A stretch of 22,798 nucleotides of DNA from Sphacelaria rigidula (GCA_964200075.2 CAXNAA020000308.1:1-22798), one strand, 5' to 3'. Positions 1 through 9,575 are shown, counted from the first letter of the stretch. Notes: generated by a model from the sequence alone, not told the origin. Program-made: numbers and translations.

Positions 1-21
1 CCCCCCCCCCGCGTGGAGATA

Positions 22-159
22 GCTCCGTGTCGAAAGGGATGCATGATCGATGGTCAAACGACTAAGTCAAGCAACAAATGAGTACACCGAACGGTGCTCC
101 GTCTCGAAAGGGATGCGTGGTTAATGGTCAAACAACTAAGGCAAGCAACAAATGAGTAC
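22..159 (+). repeat. Two tandem copies of a 74-bp unit
   Basis: Two copies begin at 22 and 96 (period 74). Each opens with GCTCCGTSTCGAAAGGGATG and closes with AGCAACAAATGAGTAC, with only a few substitutions between. The window's opening poly-C run (1-10) and the CGTGGAGAT that follows (12-20) resemble the sequence after the second copy (CCCTCCCTCGTGGAGATT, from about 161). The array therefore probably continues to the left of the window. A third, more diverged copy in the same orientation is at 2893-2958. No coding role is visible. Confidence 0.85.
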
Positions 160-177
160 GCCCTCCCTCGTGGAGAT

Positions 178-495
178 TCATTCCGCACACCCGCCACAAT
201 CATGGTTGCTGGCAGAAGACACCTCACATCCTGTCATCATGTGTAGCTCCTCGATCATCTCCAAGTTCAAATCGGACTCCAGCTCGCGCTTGCCGAACAG
301 GGCCAGTCTCACGCGCGAAAGCAATCCACCACCGAAGCCTTTGCTATTGCCGTCATGTCCCTGCCGTTTAACGTCGCCGTCACCGCTGATCGTATCGCTC
401 CGCATTTCGTGATCGTGTACCACACCCGCCGGCGTTGCATTGCCTTTCTGTCCCGCGCGACTCGCCCCGTTCCTTTGGCAGTCATTGAGATTCAA
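178..495 (-). CDS. Possible coding fragment, hydrophilic with Cys-rich C-terminus
   Basis: This is an open minus-strand frame of about 105 codons. It begins at a TTG; the first ATG in frame is at about 405, which would leave roughly 75 residues. An in-frame TAA lies just upstream, in the poly-A run around 510. The translation is glycine/aspartate-rich in its first half. It then has a basic/leucine stretch (LLSRVRLALFGKRELE) and an acidic helix-like part (LNLEMIEELHMM), and ends in a short tail with three cysteines. Codons in the second half favour GAG, AAG, CTG and TTG, which looks coding, and the N-terminal part could lie in another exon. No family is recognised. A plus-strand frame at 355-768 (137 codons from an ATG) overlaps and is the main alternative; both could be chance. 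Confidence 0.25.
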   Translation of the reverse strand: MNLNDCQRNGASRAGQKGNATPAGVVHDHEMRSDTISGDGDVKRQGHDGNSKGFGGGLLSRVRLALFGKRELESDLNLEMIEELHMMTGCEVSSASNHDCGGCAE

Positions 496-499
496 GATG

Positions 500-1829
500 G
501 AAATACTTTTTTTTTATTCACCATCATTGCCCGCTGCGGAGGTTTTCAAGCAGTGCCGCTTGTTCCTGATTGCCGCTACCAGAGGTTTTGTCGTTGGGCA
601 TTTGCACATTCGTTTCCGGTTGTTCATAGCCGTTCGACGGTTTTCACCGTACGTGTTTTTTGCCGCAGGCGTATGTGCTGTGTCCCTTATACTTCTGCGT
701 TGGGAGGAAATGGAACAATCACCATCTTATTACACGTGCGACCAAAATGCGAACACGCCAGTCAATAGTCTTTACCAAGTCTCCGAGTATCAACGCATGG
801 GTATCTCTCGTTTGCTCTACGGTATACGTACATAGGTATCCAGAGCGTCAGATATCTCGAGGACAACGCCCCACACTTTTGTGAGGTTGTGAACATGTGC
901 AATCGTCTCCATACGTTGCGCATGCGTTGGACAACCTCACAACAGCGTCCCAGTACCTTGCACATGCCTTGACAACGTGACCGAACCGTAGAGCATCGTA
1001 ATATCCGCCTCAAGGCGCCCCCCTGCCTACCTGTGTGCATTGACTCACGGATTGCTGCCAAGTTCTTCTCGATCTATTTCCCGTTCTTGGCCTTTGGTAG
1101 ACGCAGCTCGCATGCTTCCGGCTTCGCTTGGCGGGGGACCTATATGCCGAGATTCGCGTCGACGGGAGTGGGGGAGTACCTCGTCATGTCCCCTTGGTTT
1201 GCTGTCGCCATTCATCGTGGATACCCAAGAGTTTTACCGACACTAAGAAAAGTGGCGAATAGTTCGTATTCCAGCATTTAGTGAAGGCAGAACCGGGTGC
1301 CATCTACACATGGTGCATGAGGAAGAGCTTGCTAGATCGGTCGCAAGAGACGCATCCTACAATAGGGAGTCGCGCTGTTTGTTCCTGAGCTTCACATCCG
1401 AACAAAAGTACAGTACCCATCTCTCGGTTTCATGCCGTTCAGTCACTTGATGCCCGGATTCGCCTTTTGTTGATCGGAGCTGTCTACCAAGAGCTTTCGA
1501 GGGTATCATCAACTTTTGCGGGGGAAGAAGTAGGGCAAACAAACACATTCGCAATGTTGCCGGCTCGTGCGAGACGAATCGTGAGTCGTTCAACCGATGA
1601 CGTGTATACAAAGACAGGGAGTGCGTGTGTTCGATTGCACGAACCAAAGGATGAAACGGGTCATCAACACAATCCGAGATATGAGCTTGTGTGTAGGTGG
1701 GGAGGTTCTAATGCTGTGTGAATGCGAATGTCACGTGTATGTTCGGAGCATTCAAGCCAAATTCGCTGCCTGCCTCGATGGTTGAAAATGACCCCTGTGT
1801 ACAAGGAATGGTTCCAAGTCCCCCTTCCG
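500..1829. other. No convincing gene or repeat
   Basis: Only short overlapping frames on both strands (about 60-100 codons) are present. None has a recognisable motif or a codon pattern that stands out. The tail of the plus frame 355-768 and a minus frame at 762-1061, rich in Arg, Cys and Trp, fall here. I see no internal tandem repeat longer than a few bases. Confidence 0.5.
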
Positions 1830-2230
1830 TCTCCCGTGTAATGTAGTCCGGTCCGGCGAAACCTCGGCGTGCTGCGTCCCGGTTTGTAGGGACGGACCCC
1901 CTATGGGGTTGGCGTCGGTTGGCAATGATACTGTAAAACACGCCACTCTCTGCGTAAGCTAGGCTACCGGGTTACCGGTGGTGTTTGCGCGCTTGCGTTT
2001 GTTTTCGCGGTAAGCAGGATGGTGGCCGAGCTAGATCATATTGAACGGGGTGGAGGAACCTCGGTTCCGCGCAGAAGGGAATGATCATAATACGTAGTGT
2101 TTGAGTGGTGAGACACCCATGAGGCAGTGTGTAAGCCGTGGCTCTCTCTGGCAGTGACGATACTAGAAAATGAAGTAAGTCATTGGAGGATGCCATCCGA
2201 ATGTAAGAAAATCAGTGCGCTCCGGAGCTG
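1830..2230 (+). repeat. 401-bp tandem duplication, copy A
   Basis: Starts at TCTCCCGTGTAATGTAG and is followed immediately by a second copy at 2231. Shared landmarks in order are GGTCCGGCGAAACCTCGGCG, GGGACGGACCCCCTATG, GCGTAAGCTAGGC, GCTAGATCAT, AGACACCCATGAGGCAGTGT and AATCAGT near the end. The first 150 bp or so differ from copy B at only about a dozen positions, and the rest has diverged more. No long reading frame is conserved between the copies. Confidence 0.9.
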
Positions 2231-2632
2231 TCTCCCGTGTAATGTAGCCCGGTCCGGCGAAACCTCGGCGTGCTCCGTCCTGGCTTTGTAGGGACGGACC
2301 CCCTATGAGGTTGGCGTCGGTTGGCAATGACACTGTAAAACATGCCACTCACTGCGTAAGCTAGGCAACCAGGTTACCGTGTTTTTTTGCGCGCTTGCAT
2401 TTTTTTTTACGGTAACCATGATGTTGGTCGAGCTAGATCATGTTGTGTGGCGTGGGAGAACCTCAAATCCGCACAATCGTGATGGTCGTACGGCGTAGTG
2501 TTTGAATGGTTAGACACCCATGAGGCAGTGTATAAGCCGTGGCTGTCTCTGGAAGTGTCAATACCAGAAATAAAGCAACTGAACTCATTGTAAGCTGTCA
2601 TCCGACTGCAAGATAATCAGTAGGCTTGGGGC
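2231..2632 (+). repeat. 401-bp tandem duplication, copy B
   Basis: Direct continuation of copy A with the same order of landmarks. Relative to A there are small differences in the T-rich stretch near 2385-2410 and scattered substitutions. After the shared AATCAGT the two copies part company: A runs straight into B, while B runs into unique sequence at about 2620-2720. Confidence 0.9.
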
Positions 2633-2720
2633 CGAACAGTCTTAGCAGGATGCAGCTCACCCTTCATGCGACTCGCCGAACACATCATGGCGCTTCGCGC
2701 TTGGTGATTGCTTGCGAGCC

Positions 2721-2765
2721 TGGTCCGGCGAAATCTCGGCGTGCTCCGTCCCGGCTTCGCCGGGT
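2721..2765 (+). repeat. Fragment of a third copy of the 401-bp unit
   Basis: TGGTCCGGCGAAATCTCGGC followed by GTGCTCCGTCCCGGCTT matches the early part of copies A and B (around 1850 and 2250). Similarity stops at about 2765. The fragment implies a longer array that was interrupted or eroded. Confidence 0.75.
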
Positions 2766-2892
2766 GCGAGGTCAATGATCATATGACTATGGCATGCAAG
2801 TTCATCAGTACATCAGTGTAATGTATGGAAGAAACGTGATGAGCGCCCAAATATTGGAGGTTGGAGATGTCTCTATCAGGAGTAGGAACAAT

Positions 2893-2958
2893 GCTCCGTC
2901 TCGCAAGGGATGCGTGGTCAATGATCACACGACTAAGGGAAGTAAAAAAAATGCGTAC
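2893..2958 (+). repeat. Third copy of the 74-bp unit
   Basis: GCTCCGTCTCGCAAGGGATG, then GGTCAATGATCACACGACTAAG and an A-rich version of the 3' end finishing GCGTAC. It is in the same orientation as the copies at 22-159. As at the left edge, it is followed by C-runs (about 2960-2976) and preceded by TTGGAGATG, a counterpart of the TGGAGAT seen at 12-20. The 401-bp tandem block lies between the two sites. Confidence 0.8.
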
Positions 2959-3032
2959 GCCCCCCCCTCCCCCCCCGTTATCCTCGGATTATCCCCAGGG
3001 GTTTTTATTGAAAAAATATATGACGGAAAAAA

Positions 3033-3212
3033 GATGGGGCGGGACGGGTTTCCTTGTTCCGTCCCGACGTTTTCCCAGGGGCGCACATACTGCCCCGTCT
3101 CAACATATCCCCAAATTTCCCGTTGCGTCTCGTTATCGTTTGGCAATGCAAAATTTTCCGCCCCGTCCCGTCCTGACCCCGTCCTGGTTTCTCCAGTTCC
3201 CCTCCCGTCCTC
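3033..3212. repeat. CCCGT-rich element 1 with inverted ends
   Basis: The left end GATGGGGCGGGACGGG (about 3033-3048) is inverted near 3160-3176 as CCGCCCCGTCCCGTCC. The interior contains ACATATCCCCAAATTTCCCG (about 3103-3122). A closely related interior motif occurs in the second element downstream. The 185-codon plus frame at 2861-3418 passes through here. Its length is explained by the C-rich, stop-poor composition, and I do not treat it as a gene. A MITE-like or other non-autonomous repeat is possible, but no target-site duplication was identified. Confidence 0.5.
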
Positions 3213-3539
3213 ACTGGACGCTAGTGACTGTTTCTAGTCATATTTCACCTGGTATCTCGTCCCATGCCACGGCAAGTGTCGTCGGTAAAACGGACAATAT
3301 CGCTCAATCTCACGGGAAATTGAAGATCTCTTGGGGTATATTGGGATCATTACCACAAGTGAGTCACGTATCTTGCAAAGACAAATCACTGCAATGCTTT
3401 TCGTTCGTCGATGCGTGAAGACCTCGCTTTCATAAAATCTGCTCACAGCGCGTATTTTGCGAGGTTAGGGCACACATTTCCCTCGACGATAGGACGGGCT
3501 GGATGAGAATCTCCGGGGACGGTCTTCATTTCCCGTGAA

Positions 3540-3776
3540 GACGAGATGGAACGGGATGGGAATTTCCCGGCAATACCCACTCCTTCCCATCCCATTCCAT
3601 TCCGTTCCGTTCCGTCCCGTCCCGTCCCTACACCCAGCTTCCTATTCCGTAGTGTTTTCAGGGGCATCCTTTCCGTCTCGAATCGTCCCTTCAAGACATA
3701 TCCCCATATTTCCTGTCCCGCCCCTCTTTTTTTGTTGGTAACAGGAAAATTTCCCATTCCGTTCCGTCCCTTCGCG
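3540..3776. repeat. CCCGT-rich element 2 with inverted ends
   Basis: The left part GATGGAACGGGATGGGAATT (about 3545-3564) is mirrored near the right end by AATTTCCCATTCCGTTCCGT (about 3748-3767). Between them lie (CCGTT)n and (CCCGT)n runs and ACATATCCCCATATTTCCTG (about 3697-3716), the counterpart of the interior motif of element 1. The two elements are therefore related copies about 500 bp apart. Nothing protein-like is conserved. Confidence 0.5.
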
Positions 3777-3999
3777 TCACGTTTTCAGGTGAAAAGCCCT
3801 GGACTACCCCCTCGTCGTCGTTTGCACGATGAGATTTTTCGACGTGCGCCGCAATTCGAAGACAATTCAAACACCGTCTGTTTTGTTGACAAACGACAAC
3901 TGATTCACCAATCTGCAAGTGTGCAGCAGTAATACTGTAGACGTACCCGCACGCCTGATATCTCTATCGTCTTTCGTGGGAAGAACGGTGCCCCCACTG

Positions 4000-4031
4000 A
4001 TTGACCGATTGATTGATTGATTGATTCATTG
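4000..4031 (+). repeat. TTGA tetranucleotide repeat
   Basis: Short imperfect tract of ATTG/TTGA units, five to six repeats with interruptions. Confidence 0.9.
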
Positions 4032-4104
4032 TCGCACATTAAGTGACCGCTGAGGGATCCAGCCGTTGTCATCATCCACACCGTAGACATATATCCAAGG
4101 CAGA

Positions 4105-4265
4105 CGAAGCGGAAATACTCGCAAAAGGAAACTCGACAGAGAACGAAGACGAAAGGACGAAGATAGGTCGAACGTAATAAACCGAACGAAAACAAGATAC
4201 AAGGAAGGCAGACTCGAAGCAAAAAAAAAGAACAAGGGGAAAGGAGAGGAGAACAAGAGTACGAG
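4105..4265. other. Purine-rich tract (pyrimidine-rich on minus)
   Basis: About 160 bp are strongly A/G-biased on the plus strand and so C/T-biased on the minus strand, with a run of nine A's at about 4222. It lies downstream, on the minus strand, of the candidate exon at 4371-4589, where it could be an intron polypyrimidine region. It may equally be simple low-complexity DNA. Confidence 0.4.
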
Positions 4266-4370
4266 GAATATTCTTTTACTCGTTACGGCGATGAAGACAA
4301 AACACGCGTACGGTAGTGCTGCCCTCAACTCTTTTTTTGGGAGCAATGTTGTCTCACACGTTCTCGAGTC

Positions 4371-4589
4371 TCACAGCGTAATATGGCTACCTACACCACC
4401 ATCCATACGCACCTGTGAAGGGTGCCTACCTTCTTCGTCGGTCGTCGCGGAAGAGCGCCCCGCATTTTCAGAGACAGACACACTGTCTTCTTCTTGGTCC
4501 TTTTGGTCTCCGTCGAGGACGTCCCGGCCACCACTGCTATCGTCCCCGTAGTCAAAGTCTGCGACTGTGAAATGCCCCGGGGTACTCAT
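4371..4589 (-). CDS. Possible acidic first exon or short protein
   Basis: A minus-strand frame runs from an ATG at 4589-4587 (preceded by GCGGAA, an A at -3) to a stop at 4371, giving 72 residues. The translation begins MSTPGHFTVADFDYGDD and continues with many Asp/Glu/Ser residues (DQKDQEEDSVSVSEN), as in a disordered acidic segment. A possible splice donor, GAAG|GTAGGC, falls at 4430/4429 and would make 4430-4589 a 160-nt first exon. The frame is also open upstream to about 4637, where a TTAG could be an acceptor joining an upstream frame at 4628-4825. No domain is recognised. The opposite strand carries a serine-rich frame that looks less likely. Confidence 0.28.
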   Translation of the reverse strand: MSTPGHFTVADFDYGDDSSGGRDVLDGDQKDQEEDSVSVSENAGRSSATTDEEGRHPSQVRMDGGVGSHITL

Positions 4590-6180
4590 TTCCGCGACCG
4601 GGTGATTCCACCGCACAAGGAGTGACACTATTTGCTAACCGCCGTCCAACAGCCAGGCGCTGTACCGCTCGCGGTGTTTGCTTGATCCGTAGATCTTTCG
4701 TTCGCTGTTTCTCTCGGCGTGAAGCTCACCAGGGGTTTCGAACGATGGGGTGCTTCACCGTGTCGGCCGTGATCATAAATTCGGCCGACGTCTTTGCGTC
4801 GGATTCCAATATCACCATCAATCAAGAGGAAACGTGGCCCGGCTCATGACTTGACTCTAACGCTATCTTGACCATCGACTCGTCCAACTAGTCGCGTCAG
4901 GAGACCAACTACTGTCTCTCCAGTGATGAAAATGGAGCTGTTGAAGCCAGTCAGGCATTTAATGCTATCAGCTACTTCCCATCCGACAATACAGCACACT
5001 CTAGGTCGCCTTGTCGATCCACGAAACGGCGTGCTTCCCGCCGGCCCCGAACTTCGATGTGCGGAAACCCAGGTCGGTCGCTCCCTCCCACTGGAAATGT
5101 ACAGCTGCTTCCTGGTATGTAACGTCGTCCATTGGTGGGTACGTGTAGTATCAGAACCGCTTCAGCTGATGGTGAGGCGGGCACCATAGATGTGGCTGAA
5201 TTTCGTTCTCAAACTACATGCAGATTTGGTCTCAATCGATCTTCTGCCTTGCGGCACGGTTACAATCGTAGGGTATAGTGCTAGATAAAGAGTAACAAGT
5301 GAAGTGAGGCGACAACATACACAGCGTGAAGCTCGGAGCTGCGCTGGAAAAACGAGCGTAGGTACATATAGGTAGTCACACCTATAATTGGTGGTGCCGC
5401 TAGTTTATTGTCGATCAGTTACTAGCCCGCGAAATTCTACGATATATAGTGAGGTGTTCACTGACACTCTTGGATGGCGCGTGCGCGTCTGCAGTACAAG
5501 GGTCCTCGATATGCGGCACCAATCGATCGGGACTTGCCGGGTACTAGTATGATATACTATGCAGTACAAGTACAGAGGAACACGAACACAAACACTTCAT
5601 CCCCGTCCCATAGTCCTTGATGCGCGAGACCGGTTCAGCCTAATCACGTTTGGACGCGAAAGGTGCACAGCGTACAACCGCGGCCATTCAGGGTGTGCGC
5701 CGCTCTCTGTGCAAGCCGTATCCTTCGCGTGGAACGGTTTTACATGATCTTGGGGGCTTCATCCGTAATATGAATATTCGGCTGGATCCAACGGGACGTT
5801 CATCTGGGATCTTGCACTCATCTCGGATACCACACCAGGGGCATCCATTTCTTGCGAATACAGCACGACGTTCTATCTGCCTGCATCAGTCAAGATGTTC
5901 GTTCAGCCAGTTAAATCTGCGCTGTGTTCTACCAGTGAACGTTAGCCCACACGTTTGCCCACACAGTGCATGCACCTCGCGCAACCAGCGCACATTCGTA
6001 CCCCGGATTTATGCCTAGCGACTGTACACGGTACGTTTCTCTACCGGCGCACGCTGGCCAGGTGTACGTCCTATTAATAGCAGCGCACACCGAGTGGTGC
6101 TTTTTCAAAGGACGCTGATCCACATGCATCATCACTACAGCAGCGTTCAAGTTGTCCAACAGGCTTGGGTCGGTGGTTCA
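4590..6180. other. No convincing gene
   Basis: Several frames of 60-120 codons exist on both strands. They include a plus frame at 4622-4849 whose last 35 residues, from an ATG at about 4745, look protein-like, and a minus frame at 4628-4825 covering the same DNA; I cannot choose between them. Around 5500-5580 the motif GCAGTACAAG occurs twice. Nothing else structured was seen. Confidence 0.4.
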
Positions 6181-6184
6181 ATCA

Positions 6185-6262
6185 GGGTTGGGAGGTGGGG
6201 GTTGGAATTAGGGCTCATGGTTTGGGGTTGTACTCAGGGCTGGGGGTTTGGGGTTGGGGTTG
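6185..6262 (+). repeat. G-run cluster, G-quadruplex-prone
   Basis: About nine runs of three or more G's lie within 78 bp, separated by short T/A-rich spacers and ending in TTTGGGGTTGGGGTTGG. The motif resembles TTGGGG-type telomeric repeats but is irregular and internal. Such runs commonly allow intramolecular G-quadruplexes; that it forms here is inference. Confidence 0.7.
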
Positions 6263-6412
6263 GCTTCCGTTTCAGAAGGATCCTGCAGAAAAAAAAGACG
6301 AGCCGGTCTTGCTTGGGACCTGAGATATTCCATGTGGCTGTGTGGTCGGTCGTCCACATCCGACTGCGCCTCGAGTTGAGACATCCCAGGCCCAACAGTC
6401 AATGAACATTCC

Positions 6413-6431
6413 ACATGGATTTTATCCATGT
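6413..6431. other. Perfect 8-bp hairpin
   Basis: ACATGGAT, a three-base TTT loop, then ATCCATGT. No adjoining gene is sure enough to assign it a regulatory role, and it may be chance. Confidence 0.4.
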
Positions 6432-6487
6432 CCCAAATGAAGGTCCTTAATGGCAACGATGCAGAACTAGGATATTATCCCCCAGAT

Positions 6488-6524
6488 GGATATCCAACGT
6501 GCAGCTACGGATATCCAACGTGCA
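6488..6524 (+). repeat. 21-bp tandem repeat, two copies
   Basis: GGATATCCAACGTGCA at 6488 recurs at 6509 with a 5-bp spacer, a period of 21. In one plus frame this gives a repeated GYPTC heptad unit, but that frame (6428-6658) is short and otherwise unremarkable. Confidence 0.8.
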
Positions 6525-6683
6525 TGTCCCAGATCACCCGCGTCCCAATGGGTTCCGATCACGAGTACGGCTTGATTACCACATGTTTCATGTATCCCAA
6601 TCATATAGAAATCCGCATCCTAGACAAAGATCCAACCTCTCAGATGCATCATCAGTAATTCGGACGGATGTCTTAGATGGATA

Positions 6684-7235
6684 TAATTACGGCTCGCTCA
6701 TAAGAAACCGAAAGTCAGGCTCAGCCCGGGTTCGTTGTCTGATGCAAAGGTTAACTATGGTCTACTGCATAGAGCTTACAGTAGGCTAGCGGTTGTGACT
6801 GAAGTCGCACATTTCCGGTTGTTTCAGCCAGCCAGATTTTCTCATGAACAGGCCAGCCGCTGTACTACAGACTGTTCGGTATCATCGCAGATCGGATGTC
6901 CGCCTAAAAAATGTACCTCACAACTACAGATCGATGTGAGACTCCAGATGAGCTTGCAAGATGTATATCCGTACTCCAGACGAAGTTTACACGATAATGC
7001 AGAGCTCCCTCCTTGCGCGGGACATGTGGTGGACAGATATATACGACGAGGAGGTGATGTCAGAGGTTCGGCGCTCACTTGCAGTATAGTTTGTTGTCTT
7101 GTGCCGAGGCGAGTACAGAACCGGAGAGGATACGTACTCGTCCAGGAAACAGACAGCACGACACACATCCTTCGCGAATCTGCCCCGGCCACGTTAATTG
7201 ATGTCGCCGGCGAAAATTCTGAGACCTTTCATTGA
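6684..7235 (+). CDS. Long open frame, possible exon or gene relic
   Basis: The frame is open from just after a TAA at about 6681 to a TGA at 7235, some 183 codons, but it has no ATG until about 6948. As a gene it would need an upstream exon or would be a relic. The translation is mixed and unremarkable: a lysine-rich start (AHKKPKVRLSPGSL), several scattered cysteines in the middle, and an ordinary hydrophilic end. No motif or family is recognised. Frames of this length are borderline for chance in a window this size, and a 106-codon minus frame lies just downstream at 7229-7549. Confidence 0.2.
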
Positions 7236-8290
7236 AGCCCAATTCTCGATTGAGATTGTGGGGGTTCCGTTTCCGCAGTAGGAAGAAGGTTGGAGGCAAG
7301 GAAAGTAGTGGCATGGGGTGTGCTGTACACCTCCGCTGTACTGTTGTATACTGTATTACCCCAAAACAGATGGATACAACTCTTCACCCGACGTTGCCCA
7401 CCTGTTGTGATCGTATATCGCCAGATGCTTGCAGTCTGCCCGTTCATTACCACAACAGCTTGAACAAAAATCTCTGCTTTCATATGGTGCTCGGCACGAG
7501 CTGGTGAGGTCGTCAGGACAAATCCTACGGCACGTTCCTTGCGGTACACTCTTGGATAGGCACTGCGCAGATTTTCTCAACACCGTCCCAGCACACACCA
7601 ATATCTTGGCTTCACTTCGGAGATTGCTGGCAAAAATCTGAAAACACACGAATGTCTGAAAAAGTGCTACTGCTCTAACGTGTCTGCTAGACAAAATTCG
7701 AGTAAATATCTAGGATTGGTGCGGTGTGGTACTTGGAACAAGACGCGAAACGATTTAGGTGCCAAAACGATATATCCGCAAAAACAGCTGTTTGTTTTTG
7801 TTTTCATACGAAAGGACATACAAAAGGAAAAGAACCGAGTCACTGCGGTGCGCACATCTCATCGCACATTAGTGCAGGGCAGGAAGAGGCAAAGCGCTAC
7901 ATCACGATTTATACCTTACAATCTACGTTCATCTTGTCTGTGCCATGGTTTTATAAGGGTTCCATCTCTCTGTGACCTTGCGTACGGCTACAGTATACCG
8001 TCGGCACAGTTTTTTATTCTAATTTACAAGAAGGGGGGAAGCTGAGAGGAAACAGGCGGATTGAATCGTCACGAAATGCAAGACCAGTCACAAGGCATAA
8101 ATGCATCATGTTGTAGTACATACAATATACTAGAGGCAGTACAGTCAGTTCCAAACTCTGCTGCTACCTGTACACAGTCAGTAGTAACGAATCTGACATA
8201 CTACAGTACTATACGACGCTAAATTTCCCTACAATCGATCTCTAAAGGTATGGAACCACAACCCCACACTATACTCAGAGTGAGCACAAA
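7236..8290. other. No convincing gene; GTAC/CAGT-rich stretch
   Basis: Short frames on both strands only. From about 8130 to 8215 the sequence is rich in GTAC, AGTAC and CAGT words (CAGTACAGTCAG, TGTACACAGTCAGTAG, CTACAGTACTATA). The same style recurs near 13300-13345 and 18590-18635, which suggests a dispersed degenerate short repeat. Confidence 0.4.
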
Positions 8291-8299
8291 ATACTTTGA

Positions 8300-8560
8300 T
8301 GAATAAAAAAAAAATCCCTCGCGAAGAGTCGAGAGCAGGCCGTGAGGCAGGAATAGGTCACTTTGTCGCATAGACTGGAGCGACGCGAGGTCCCTGGCCC
8401 GCTCCGAGCGTCGGCCTAGGAGGGAGGGGCTTTCGCACGAGTGGAGAAACGGAGAGGAAGCGAGGATTCACGCCCGCATTTTACAGAGAGAGAGGGAGGG
8501 AGAGGGAGTTTGAGGGCAGTGGTGGAGGAAGAGAGACGCCGGCTTAATTCTTACACGGAA
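8300..8560 (+). other. Purine-rich, CpG-containing block
   Basis: After an A-run at about 8307 the plus strand is strongly G/A-rich with many CG dinucleotides. It includes a (GA)n/(GGGA)n tract at about 8484-8515. It lies roughly 500 bp upstream of the candidate start at 9060 and could be a promoter or 5' region, but no TATA box or other defined element marks it. Confidence 0.35.
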
Positions 8561-9059
8561 TAGGACCGTTTGTTTTTCGTGAGGTTGGTGGGGTGCCAGG
8601 TCCTTGGAGCTGCCTCCCGGAAAAGCTTGTGTTTTATAGGCTGCTGTATAGTAGGGACGAGGACAGGGGGCACAAGAGGCGGGTGCTGTGGATAATTAAA
8701 GGTGAACAGACATTGACCGAGAGATACGTTTTGTCTTGGTGTTCACGGATTTCGGTGTATTTGTGTAGGTTTGCTCCTCGTCCCAAAGTGTCTCGCCTTA
8801 CACTACAGCACTCTTTTTAGTCGGGAGTTTTCCCAAGATGTGGAATGTGACGCGTGAGACAACCGATGTGTGTCGAAAAACATCATGGGCGCTTTTGCTT
8901 TTTGAAAAGCCCACGAAAAAATTGAAAATGTACAACCCACCGCCTGATTTTATCGTCCTACAGAACGCGGGCCGTTGTATGTAGACAGGCTGCCGTCCTC
9001 CGTTTTCTGTATACCCTTGCAGATGCCCCCTTGTATGCCCACCGGTCTGCTATTTTGAC

Positions 9060-9272
9060 ATGGAGGACGCACAGACGGGGCCTGAAAAACCCCTCTCGTT
9101 TTACAATTACGATACTTCACAAAGAGTGTTACAAGAGCTCGTCAGGGCGGGTCAGCAAGCATGCGCGAGAATGCGTGTGAATCGAGTGTCATACGTTATT
9201 TTTCTTACCACAGCGAGTAAGAGCGCACAGCACAAAAATGTGCCAGACAGTTTCAATGGCAACGAATCGTGA
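9060..9272 (+). CDS. Possible small protein or first exon
   Basis: A plus frame of 70 residues runs from an ATG at 9060 in a good eukaryotic start context (TTGACATGGAG, G at -3 and +4) to a TGA at 9272. The translation is hydrophilic and helix-like near the start (MEDAQTGPEKPLSFYNYD, then SQRVLQELVRAGQQA) and becomes more ordinary after residue 40. A GTGTGA at about 9175 might be a splice donor, so the true exon may end early. A pyrimidine-rich stretch ending CTTGCAG lies about 40 bp upstream of the ATG. No family is recognised. Judged against chance it is only moderately persuasive. Confidence 0.28.
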   Translation: MEDAQTGPEKPLSFYNYDTSQRVLQELVRAGQQACARMRVNRVSYVIFLTTASKSAQHKNVPDSFNGNES

Positions 9273-9575
9273 ACCCGGAAAGTGTTTTCATCGGCAGTTC
9301 GTGCGTTTCGCATCCGGATAGTGCTACGTTTCCGCTTGCTCGTTCGACGTTCGGGCAGTGTGCGTCCCACCATCTCCTTGTCTCTTTCCAATCCTCTGAC
9401 ATAGCGACCCTGGCGTGTTTTTTTTGTACTTGATTTTATTTTGTGCCTGATCTGGCCTGATGAAGATTGTGAGAGAACGCTGGCGATCTAGCCTCAAATC
9501 ACAGTCTCTCGACGCGGGCGTACTACTTGTACTGTTGTTGAAAATTCATCCGTATATGAGAGTGGATGGGACGAC

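Noticed and set aside
1708-2348. Two minus frames sharing the same start peptide (MACFTVSLPTDAN)
   Set aside because: The similarity comes from the 401-bp tandem duplication; the frames diverge and end differently, so there is no sign of a conserved protein.
2861-3418. 185-codon plus frame through the C-rich elements
   Set aside because: Its length is explained by C-runs and CCCGT repeats that contain no stops; the translation is a low-complexity Pro/Ser/Arg mixture and it spans two unrelated repeats.
7229-7549. 106-codon minus frame with a protein-like appearance
   Set aside because: Starts at GTG, has no motif or splice support, and the next overlapping minus frame (7356-7694) looks equally good, so chance is likely.
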